Assembly (NCBI GenBank): GCA_027449865.1
Contig: DAIDKV010000033.1
Coordinates: 1 to 64,000, forward strand
DNA from: Planctomycetales bacterium
GTDB lineage: Bacteria; Planctomycetota; Planctomycetia; Isosphaerales; Isosphaeraceae
Reading direction: 5' to 3'
Length of the DNA stretch: 64,000 bases
Within the stretch, counting starts at the first letter, position 1; every line of letters starts with the position of its first letter. This document shows, piece after piece, positions 57,661-64,000 of this stretch. A program made the position numbers and the translations under genes. The notes beneath the pieces were generated by a model. The model worked only from the letters and a program-made list of their open reading frames with translations, was not told the origin of the DNA and ran no database searches.

Positions 57661-59135
57661 GCGATCGCAATCGGTTCGGGGACGGGTCGGGTAGGATGAC
57701 TCGCAGGGCGATGCTCCGGGGAGCGGGGGTTGCGGTCGCGCTACCCTTCCTGGAGTCCTGGGTCCGTCCCTTCGCGCGGGCGGCCGGCGGGATCGCCGGG
57801 CCTCCACTGCGGATGGCCATCGTCACCGTGACGGGCGGAACAGTGCTGGAATCATGGAAGTTGCCTGGGGGCGGACCACTCGGCAAACTCCCCTCGATCC
57901 TACGCCCTCTCGATTTCGCACGCAACGATCTGTTGATCCTCACCGGGCTCTCGCACACGGGTGCCTCGGATAATCTCAACGGACATGAGAATTGCGGATA
58001 CAAGCATCTAACAGGTGCGGCTCGAGTGGGCAAGATCGGCGGGCGGCCCTACGCTGGGATCTCGGTCGATCAGGCCGCTGCGCGAGTGGCGGGGCGAGAA
58101 ACGTTTCTCCCCTCGATCGAGATGGGCCTGACCAACCACGAGACGCCGTTTTCCTTCCGGTCGGTCGACCAGCCGGCGCCGTTTGAGGCCGACCCTCGAA
58201 TGATCTTCGACCGGATGTTTCGGGGCCGTCAGCCGGTGGTCCCAAACTGGAAGCGACGAGGCGAATCAAGGGATGCCGAGGCTGGGCGTACCTCGCCTCC
58301 GACCGATCCCTACGATAGGAGTGTACTCGACGCCGTCCGTGCCGAGGCCAGGGCCCTCCGCAATCGCCTGGATTCCAGCGACCGCCAGAAACTCGACCAG
58401 TACCTCGACGCCCTCCGCGCTAGCGAGACACGGATCGATCGACTCGAAGCCCGCCTTCGGGTCGAGGCCCTTGACGTCAAGGATCCGGGGCCATCCCGCC
58501 TCGTCGATATCCGGATTCCGTCCGAGATGGGGAAGCCCAGCTTTCACCACTACCGAGAGCTCATCCATCGCGATCCAGAGAAACACGCCGACTACATCCG
58601 GATCATGGCCGACCTCCTGGTCCTGGCCTTGCAGACCGACACCACGCGCGTCGTTACCCTGGCAGCCGGCGCCGACGATGCGTTCTTCCCGGGCGTGGTC
58701 ACCGTCGGCTACGAATATCACTGCCACACCCTCGAGCACCAGGGAAACGCCGACCGCCCCGAGAACGCCGATCCGATCGCCCGCGAAGCATGCCGGCAGA
58801 TCCACGCCTGGTACACGGAATTCTTCGCGGAGATGGTTGCCCGGCTGAAGGCAATCGACGAGGGTGGTTCGACACTCCTCGACAACACGATGCTTCTTTA
58901 CACCTCGTACATGTCCGACGGCGGTCACGGAACGATCGACTACCCAGCCCTCCTCGTCGGGAAGGCCCAGGGCACCCTCCGAACCGGCCGACAGATCGAT
59001 TTCCCGGCGAAGACCCCTATGTCCAACCTGTTCGTCGAGATGCTCGAACGAATGGGCGCCGGCGGCCCCGGCTTCGGCGATAGCCTGACCTCTCCCAACC
59101 GCGCCTTCGAGGGCCGCCTGCCAGGTCTTGCATGA
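57657..59135 (+). CDS. DUF1552 exported protein
   Basis: A 492-residue partner of the preceding protein, translationally coupled through an ATGA overlap. It starts with MTRRAMLRGAGVAVALPFLE (residues 14-33), a twin-arginine-like signal (TRRAML) that would export a folded protein. Family segments: PPLRMAIVTVTGGTVLESWK, DLLILTGLSHTGASDNLNGH, GISVDQAAARVAG, SIEMGLTNHETPFSFRS and ADLLVLALQTDTTRVVTLAA. Near the end LLYTSYMSDGGHGTIDYPAL and LPGLA are typical. DUF1552 proteins nearly always accompany the PSCyt1/DUF1592 partner in planctomycetes and resemble the alkaline-phosphatase/sulfatase-like DUF1501 group. The substrate is unknown. Spacing, overlap and shared export suggest the two form one complex. 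Confidence 0.93.
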   Translation: MSDRNRFGDGSGRMTRRAMLRGAGVAVALPFLESWVRPFARAAGGIAGPPLRMAIVTVTGGTVLESWKLPGGGPLGKLPSILRPLDFARNDLLILTGLSHTGASDNLNGHENCGYKHLTGAARVGKIGGRPYAGISVDQAAARVAGRETFLPSIEMGLTNHETPFSFRSVDQPAPFEADPRMIFDRMFRGRQPVVPNWKRRGESRDAEAGRTSPPTDPYDRSVLDAVRAEARALRNRLDSSDRQKLDQYLDALRASETRIDRLEARLRVEALDVKDPGPSRLVDIRIPSEMGKPSFHHYRELIHRDPEKHADYIRIMADLLVLALQTDTTRVVTLAAGADDAFFPGVVTVGYEYHCHTLEHQGNADRPENADPIAREACRQIHAWYTEFFAEMVARLKAIDEGGSTLLDNTMLLYTSYMSDGGHGTIDYPALLVGKAQGTLRTGRQIDFPAKTPMSNLFVEMLERMGAGGPGFGDSLTSPNRAFEGRLPGLA

Positions 59136-59234
59136 TCTCTGAATTTCGATATGCATCTTCGATTATGTTTTATCATGAATCATTCAATAGTAACTTATTG
59201 ATTCAACGATTCCGGTAGGATGGAAGGGGGAGAG

Positions 59235-60122
59235 ATGTCGCGGCCGGTCTTCGTGGCGGTGGGATACGACGGCCTTCGACTACTTTCCGAAGACGGCCGA
59301 TCGTGGGGTTCGCCGATGCTCGGCCAGGAGGGCGAGGTCTTGCGGTCAGCAGCCGTTGGGAATGGCCGTGTGGTCGCGGTGGGGACGCGCGGAGGCGACC
59401 AGGTGCTGACCGCCTCGGTCGACGGAGTCAAATGGACGCGGTCGCGTCGTGAGGGTGGATACGGTGGATATCTGCGGGCGGTCCAGTTTGACGGCCGACG
59501 CTTTCTCGGCCTGGGCGGAGATCCGGGCGCCGTCGGCGCAGCGAATCCCTATGTTTTGATCAGTGACGACGGGGTGAACTGGGAGGGACCGCATCGGATC
59601 GGCGGGAAGTTCCTGATCCGCAGAATCGCGTTTGGAGATGGAATCTACGTGGGAGTCGGCGACCGAGGACGTCGGGCTTGGTCTCGCGACGCGATCCACT
59701 GGGAGGATGTACCAGACGTCAAGCCGCTGGAAACCCTGATCGATATCGCGCACGGCGCCGGGGTCTTCGTCGGGGTTGGGCTGCACGGGCTCCGCTGGAG
59801 GACCCTCGATGGACGGAAATGGCTGGAACCGATCCGTGGAGAGGAAGGTGAGCATCTGAATTCTATTGTATGGACGGGCGATCGTTTCGTCGCGGTTGGA
59901 CTGGGGGCGACGTACCTTTCCGCGGACGGGGCGAAGTGGGAGCGACGACCGAACCGCGAGGCGCCGACCACCGTCTGCCATCACGAGGGGATCTTTGTCG
60001 GCACGAAATGGAAGGGACGATTGCAGGCCAGCCGGGACGGGATCGTCTGGGACGCCGTCGCCCGAGTCGATCGCCACATCGAGGCGGTAGCCGCGGGCTG
60101 GATCGGGTCGGATCGGAGCTAG
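59235..60122 (+). CDS. Seven-repeat DGxxW beta-propeller protein
   Basis: A 295-residue protein made of seven repeats of about 40 residues, each with a BNR/sialidase-like turn: EDGRSWGSP, VDGVKWTRS, DDGVNWEGP, RDAIHWEDV, LDGRKWLEP, ADGAKWERR and RDGIVWDAV. Each is preceded by a strand of the type FVAVGYDGLRL, VVAVGTRGGD or YVGVGDRG. This fits a complete seven-bladed propeller. There is no signal peptide and no sialidase active-site Arg/Tyr set, so it is more likely a binding scaffold than an enzyme. ATG 59235 is taken; ATG 59220 is in frame and equally near purine-rich sequence. The AT-rich spacer at 59136-59219 should hold its promoter. Confidence 0.8.
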   Translation: MSRPVFVAVGYDGLRLLSEDGRSWGSPMLGQEGEVLRSAAVGNGRVVAVGTRGGDQVLTASVDGVKWTRSRREGGYGGYLRAVQFDGRRFLGLGGDPGAVGAANPYVLISDDGVNWEGPHRIGGKFLIRRIAFGDGIYVGVGDRGRRAWSRDAIHWEDVPDVKPLETLIDIAHGAGVFVGVGLHGLRWRTLDGRKWLEPIRGEEGEHLNSIVWTGDRFVAVGLGATYLSADGAKWERRPNREAPTTVCHHEGIFVGTKWKGRLQASRDGIVWDAVARVDRHIEAVAAGWIGSDRS

Positions 60123-60186
60123 AGCGCCGCAAATATTGCCAGCGGGTTGTCACTTGCGAGAGGAAGATGGCATCGTCAGGTCACCA

Positions 60187-60445
60187 TGTTCTCCGTGTTT
60201 GCAATTGGCCCGGCCGGCCCGAAGGAGGGTCTGGTGGATGTTCGAACGGTGGACGATCGCGAGGTGCGTTCAGAGGATGCCCCGAGCATTACCGTCGTTT
60301 AATCCGGCTCCGGATCTGGGACGAACTTACCTTCCCGGAAATCGGCCGGCTGTTGGGGCTCTCGGAGGCTTCGGCCCGAAAGCTCTACGTCCGAGCGATG
60401 GCCCGGCTCCGCGAGTCGATCGGGCCGGGCCATGAACCCCACTAA
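60187..60445 (+). pseudogene. Truncated, frameshifted sigma-70 region 4 remnant
   Basis: The downstream part encodes EHYRRLIRLRIWDELTFPEI followed by GRLLGLSEASARKLYVRAMA and RLRES, a clear sigma region 4 helix-turn-helix. It has no region 2. The piece just upstream, in a different frame, is MFSVFAIGPAGPKEGLVDVR and TVDDREVRSEDAP, and joins to it if one shift is made near 60290, where that frame otherwise ends at TAA. I read it as the 3' end of a lost ECF sigma factor gene. An 80-90 residue region-4-only protein is the alternative. Confidence 0.55.
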
Positions 60446-60452
60446 CGCCGCT

Positions 60453-62006
60453 CTACAGCACCGACCGCGCCAGAGCCCATCCGAGGAGTAACAGAATCAC
60501 GGTACCCGCGATCAGGAAGTGCGTGGGGTCCGGATCGGCAAGGTAATCACCGATCCGTTCCCCGAGACGCTCCAGCCAGGTCGAGACAGGCTCATCTGTC
60601 TGCTGGTCCGCGTCTGGGTCCATCGCCCGGAGCTCGGCCCGAACCTGATTCATCTGGACAACTTCATGTCGATACTTCTCGTGAACCTCGCGTCCTGATT
60701 CTTGCCCGTCCGCTTCGAGGCTCTTCCGATGCGCACTGATATCCCGGGTCGCTGGAACCTCCCTTGCGAAGGGCTCCGCCGGCTTCGAGGCGAGGCTCGC
60801 CTCGAAGCCGTTCGGCCGGAGCGCCGACTCGATCAGCGACCAGTCGGGCGGGGCGTCGGGCTCGCTATGAACCGGACGAACCGAAGCCTTCGATCCGCCC
60901 CGGTCCGATCGAGGGCGAAGGGCCTCAAGGGCATCCGCCAGATCAGTGGCCGAGGCAAATCGATCCTCCGGTCGAGCAGCAAGCAGGCGGTGGACCACCT
61001 CGACAAGAGCATAGGGAAGACCTGGTTTCAGGTTGGTGATTGGGACCGGTTTCTCTCGAATTCGCTTCAGAAGCCGGTCTTCGCGTGTAATCCCTGGGAA
61101 GGCATAGTCGCCAGTCAGAAGGCGGTACATCGTGCAACCAAGGCTAAACAGGTCGGAGCGGGCGTCGACCGGTCGCCCCTGGATCAGTTCCGGCGGCATG
61201 AAATCGGTCGTCCCGACGACCACCCCCTCGTCCGTGTCGAAGCCGTCACCGGCTGGAGCCGCCGACCCAATCAGGTCGCCAAACCCGAGGTCCAGCACCT
61301 TCACCACGCCGGTTCTGCTCAAGAACAGATTGGTCGGCTTGATGTCACGGTGGATCACCCCCTGCTCGTGCGCATGAGCAAGCCCTCTCGCAGCCTGGGT
61401 CATGTAATCGATGACATCGTCGGCCGGCAGCGCCCCACGATGCGCAAAGACCTGTTCAAGATCCTGTCCTTCCAGATATTCCATCACAATGTACGGGCAC
61501 CGATCCTGCTCGTCGGCGTCGAGGGCCCGGACAACATTCGGGTGATCGAGGCGACCGACAATCTGCATCTCGCGGAAGAATCGCCGAACCGAACGCTTGC
61601 TAAGATTGGCGTCAGGCAGAACAACTTTCAACGCGACAACCCGATCCATAAGGCTATGTCGGGCCTTGAAAACCTGTCCTCGCGCTCCCTGTCCGATATG
61701 ATCGAGCAAAATATAGCGTCCAAAGACAAGGCCACGCTTCTTCCCCTTGAGGAGGCGACGGGCCTGGAACGTCGTCAGCGTTCCCTCGCGAACCAACCGA
61801 CGGGCCAGTTTCCGACCGTCGTTGCCATCGCCAGAGGCATCCAGCCGCTCGTGCAGCTCGCGCATCTTCGAGGCCGAAAGCAACCCCGTCCCCTCGATGG
61901 CAGCGACCAGATCGGCGGCCGAGGGTCCCTGGGGCAATCCCTCTGTATCGTCGCGCATGGCTCCATGGCTCCCATTCTCAGGGCGTACATCCCAGTCAGA
62001 CGCCAT
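60453..62006 (-). CDS. C-terminally anchored Ser/Thr protein kinase
   Basis: A 517-residue Hanks-type kinase. Residues 30-95 carry the planctomycete N-terminal module (LVAAIEGTGLLSASKMRELH, REGTLTTFQARRLLKGKKRG). The kinase domain is at about 97-365: IGQGARGQVFKARH, catalytic Lys 127 (VALKVV), HRDIKPTN at 219-226, DLG at 239-241 in place of DFG, GTTDFMPPELIQG and ARSDLFSLGCTMYRLLTGDY. A charged linker follows. The last 21 residues form one helix (FLIAGTVILLLLGWALARSV), so the protein is tail-anchored with nothing outside. DLG for DFG is frequent in planctomycete kinases and does not by itself mean inactivity. It converges on the sigma remnant. Confidence 0.92.
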   Translation of the reverse strand: MASDWDVRPENGSHGAMRDDTEGLPQGPSAADLVAAIEGTGLLSASKMRELHERLDASGDGNDGRKLARRLVREGTLTTFQARRLLKGKKRGLVFGRYILLDHIGQGARGQVFKARHSLMDRVVALKVVLPDANLSKRSVRRFFREMQIVGRLDHPNVVRALDADEQDRCPYIVMEYLEGQDLEQVFAHRGALPADDVIDYMTQAARGLAHAHEQGVIHRDIKPTNLFLSRTGVVKVLDLGFGDLIGSAAPAGDGFDTDEGVVVGTTDFMPPELIQGRPVDARSDLFSLGCTMYRLLTGDYAFPGITREDRLLKRIREKPVPITNLKPGLPYALVEVVHRLLAARPEDRFASATDLADALEALRPRSDRGGSKASVRPVHSEPDAPPDWSLIESALRPNGFEASLASKPAEPFAREVPATRDISAHRKSLEADGQESGREVHEKYRHEVVQMNQVRAELRAMDPDADQQTDEPVSTWLERLGERIGDYLADPDPTHFLIAGTVILLLLGWALARSVL

Positions 62007-62194
62007 ACTTGCAGGTCAGTATGTGCAGCGATCTTCACAGTTCGACAGGAAACGAACTGGACGATAATCAAGTTCGCGCGCGAAAGCCAGAGATGTTGGT
62101 GCGGCGACCTCGCCGTTTCGCTGGAAGCATTGAGTCGGAGGAGCCATCACCTCTGGCGCGACTCCCCCGTTCAGTGTCTTTGCCTTGTGAAGTC

Positions 62195-62527
62195 TCAGCC
62201 GTTCGGACCTCGGGAGAGATCCTGGAAAACAGCCCGCTTGTAGTCGTCACTGGTGGCCGGTCCCGAGGTGACCGCCGAACGGGCCGTCATGTAGTGGTGG
62301 ATCATGAGCAAGACAATGGCCCCACCGATGGCCGCGATCCAGCTCCAGAGACCCCGATCGGTGGTGATACCCACCTGAGATCCGATCCATCCTCCAACCA
62401 GTGCTCCGCAGATTCCCAGGGCCATCGTCCAGATCCAGTTCATCGGATCTCGACCGGGGTGGAGCAATCGCGCCAGCCCACCTGCGACCAGGCCGAAGAT
62501 AGCCCAGCCAACAAGGTTTCCAATCAT
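62195..62527 (-). CDS. GlsB/YeaQ/YmgE-type membrane protein with a C-terminal DYK motif
   Basis: A 110-residue protein of the transglycosylase-associated (GlsB/YeaQ/YmgE) family: IGNLVGWAIFGLVAGGLARL, HPGRDPMNWIWTMALGICGA and LVGGWIGSQVG are its hallmarks, giving three membrane helices. Members are general stress proteins. After the last helix there is an added tail that includes SDDYKRAVFQDLSRGPNG. A very similar segment, SQDYKNAVFEQLAKGSS, opens the neighbouring gene product at 62578-63090. GGTGG lies five bases before ATG 62527; an ATG nine bases earlier is in frame. It is the last gene of the minus-strand group at the right end. Confidence 0.85.
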   Translation of the reverse strand: MIGNLVGWAIFGLVAGGLARLLHPGRDPMNWIWTMALGICGALVGGWIGSQVGITTDRGLWSWIAAIGGAIVLLMIHHYMTARSAVTSGPATSDDYKRAVFQDLSRGPNG

Positions 62528-62577
62528 GGTGTCCACCTTTCTTGATATCTCTCAATCGAGGGCCGTGATCGCCAGAT

Positions 62578-63090
62578 TCACTGTCGGTCGTAGGCCCGGT
62601 TCAGGAGTTTGCCGGCGATGATGCCAACCAGCCCGGCGACGAGTGGCTTGTCGAGCCATCGAACGAGAAACGGCTTGTCGGCCATGACCCGGCGGAAGAC
62701 CTCGGGATGGTTTTGCCGCGAGTACTCGGCCAGGCGGGCCACATCATCGGCTGAGGCCTGCCCTGGGTCGGTGGTGCCAAGGCCCAGGAGTTTTTGGAGC
62801 CATGTCGGGGCCAGTCCGCGTTCGTGGAGGCTTTCGATCAGGTCCTGGGCGATTTCAGCGCGTTCGTTGGGGTGCATCTTCTCGGCAGCGGCTCGGAACT
62901 GCGGCTCGATCTGATCGCGGTCAAGCCGTTCGGGGTGGAACGCCTCGCCCACGCCCGCCTCGACGTCCCGCCTCGGAGCGCCTGAGGAAAAGTTTTCGAA
63001 GTGCTCGAAGTGGTCGTCATTGCTGGACGAGCCCTTTGCGAGCTGTTCAAAGACGGCGTTCTTGTAATCCTGACTGCCCCACTGCGGCAT
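62578..63090 (-). CDS. Hypothetical protein with N-terminal DYK motif
   Basis: A 170-residue protein starting MPQWGSQDYKNAVFEQLAKG at ATG 63090. It continues with a charged linker, a helical middle (LDRDQIEPQFRAAAEKMHPN, IAQDLIESLHERGLAPTWLQ) and a C-terminal hydrophobic stretch (PLVAGLVGIIAGKLLNRAYD) that could be a membrane anchor or amphipathic helix. No known family was recognised. The N-terminal DYKxAVFxxL segment matches the C-terminal tail of the adjacent GlsB-like protein, which suggests a shared binding partner or direct interaction. The two genes are 50 bp apart on the same strand and probably form a unit. Confidence 0.75.
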   Translation of the reverse strand: MPQWGSQDYKNAVFEQLAKGSSSNDDHFEHFENFSSGAPRRDVEAGVGEAFHPERLDRDQIEPQFRAAAEKMHPNERAEIAQDLIESLHERGLAPTWLQKLLGLGTTDPGQASADDVARLAEYSRQNHPEVFRRVMADKPFLVRWLDKPLVAGLVGIIAGKLLNRAYDRQ

Positions 63091-63128
63091 GATCGGAGTT
63101 CTCCTCGATGTGCGAAAGCAGCCGTCGA

Positions 63129-63962
63129 TCAATGTTCCCAGCTCACCCCGCCGTCGGAGCTGAGTCGAGCGCGGCCGATCCGCTCTCCCTGGGGGTCAAA
63201 GACGGTGGCGACGATCTCTCGACTAGGAAAGGCGCGGTGCGCCCCTTCGAGCAGCGATCGGGTCAGGTCGGGGACATCGGCTGGGCGGACCTCACGCGTC
63301 ACGCCGAACCAGAGGCGGCCATGAGACTCCAGATCGGCCTGAACGTATCGCAGATACTTCTGCCCGTGGTTCTCAGCCCATTCGGCAAACCGACGATCCG
63401 CGGAGGTACTCCCCGACCGGGCCATCGGGTCGGTAGGCGTCTCGGAGCGATTCCCATGAGAACCGGGAGCATCGGCCGAGTCATGAACAACTTCATAGCG
63501 TACTTCTCCGTCGCGCGTGACCCGAGCGCGAAGGATTGGCTCGCCCTGAGGGTCGTAAATCGAGAGCAGGAATGGTCGTCCGGGAAAGTCCTTGCGAGCT
63601 CCTGAGACGATGCTCTTCGTCAGTGGGAGTGTGTCGTCGGGTGAGGTTGACTGGCCAAGCTGCACCCGAAGCTTCCCCTCACGCTCGACTCCAACGGCGG
63701 CCTGTCGGACCATTCCCCCGGAATGGTCGCGGAGAAAGTCGGCGAAGCGGTGATCGGCCTCGGTCTCGTAGGAATACCGGGGATGGTCCTGGCGATCGGG
63801 AGGGATCACGTCCTCATGCGGCGAGGGCCGTTCCACCGTTGCCGGTGTCGGCGTGACCGGAACTCCCGCCGGAGGATCACCCGTCCGGGACTGGCAACCG
63901 GCCATCGCGAGGAACGCGAGGATGCAGGTCGCGACCGTCGATGGTTTCTGGCGATCTCGCAC
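63129..63962 (-). CDS. Predicted lipoprotein with two tandem homologous domains
   Basis: A 277-residue exported protein. The N-terminus MRDRQKPSTVATCILAFLAM followed by AGC gives a lipobox with the lipidated Cys at about residue 23, and a Pro/Thr-rich linker follows. Two domains of about 85 residues resemble each other: DHRFADFLRDHSGG, TLPLTKSIVSGARKDFPGR, IYDPQGEPILRARVTRDGEV against DRRFAEWAENHGQ, VPDLTRSLLEGAHRAFPSR, VFDPQGERIGRARLSSDGGV. They are separated by a Ser/Gly-rich spacer. The fold is unknown to me. GGAGGAG precedes the start by about 10 bases. It lies just upstream of the DYK-motif gene on the same strand. Confidence 0.82.
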   Translation of the reverse strand: MRDRQKPSTVATCILAFLAMAGCQSRTGDPPAGVPVTPTPATVERPSPHEDVIPPDRQDHPRYSYETEADHRFADFLRDHSGGMVRQAAVGVEREGKLRVQLGQSTSPDDTLPLTKSIVSGARKDFPGRPFLLSIYDPQGEPILRARVTRDGEVRYEVVHDSADAPGSHGNRSETPTDPMARSGSTSADRRFAEWAENHGQKYLRYVQADLESHGRLWFGVTREVRPADVPDLTRSLLEGAHRAFPSREIVATVFDPQGERIGRARLSSDGGVSWEH

Positions 63963-64000
63963 GTTCTCCTCCGTCGATCGTCCGGGCCCCGATACACGAT

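Overview
The window reads as a chromosomal segment of a high-GC planctomycete, most likely of the Isosphaeraceae (order Isosphaerales). The signs are LEPR-XLL N-terminal signals on giant exported proteins, ECF sigma factors paired with Ser/Thr kinases carrying WD40 domains, a PSCyt1/DUF1587/1595/1592/1588/1585 protein overlapping a DUF1552 protein, DUF4159 proteins, an STGPRT-type protein family, and dispersed intergenic palindromes. I assigned this from gene content by reading; no database search was possible. No rRNA or tRNA gene and no CRISPR array was seen.

Layout. Positions 1-16066 (minus) hold the 5' part of one giant gene, at least 5,355 codons, for a secreted beta-strand-repeat adhesin-like protein that runs off the left edge. 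It is divergent from an ECF sigma factor and an overlapping kinase-WD40 gene (16.5-20.6 kb). Next come a broken second LEPR-XLL gene, a 1,271-residue secreted protein of unknown function (21.7-25.6 kb), a glycine-rich RRM protein with a clear terminator, and an arsenic block: a UPF0060 membrane protein divergent from arsR, followed by arsM (27.3-29.1 kb). From 29 to 35.5 kb is an accessory patch. It has a REP-associated tyrosine transposase flanked by REP/BIME-like repeats, a methyltransferase, a small RuvC-like protein, a YbaK/DUF952 pair, a 148-bp palindromic element and a frameshifted gene.

From 37 to 45 kb is fatty-acid metabolism: a malonyltransferase-like protein, a long acyl-CoA dehydrogenase, a bifunctional FadJ-type enzyme and a thiolase, then a TIM-barrel protein. 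From 45.4 to 55.5 kb (minus) lie a cyclase-fold/DUF4159 protein, an alkaline-phosphatase-superfamily protein, the System II cytochrome c maturation proteins CcsA and ResB, and an ECF sigma factor fused through a membrane segment to a cytochrome c'-like domain with a CVRCH heme motif. Divergent from it are the PSCyt1/DUF1592 and DUF1552 genes. The right end (59.2-64 kb) has a seven-repeat beta-propeller, a sigma-factor remnant, a membrane-anchored kinase, a GlsB-like protein, a protein sharing a short motif with it, and a lipoprotein with an internal duplication.

The most interesting signal is the sigma factor-cytochrome c' fusion at 54241-55512, next to the machinery that attaches heme c and facing a gene for another predicted c-type cytochrome. 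I infer, without proof, that it could be a heme-based transcription sensor. Other leads are the giant LEPR-XLL protein with its PTPS minisatellite, the transposase/REP system and the palindromic element at 34 kb.
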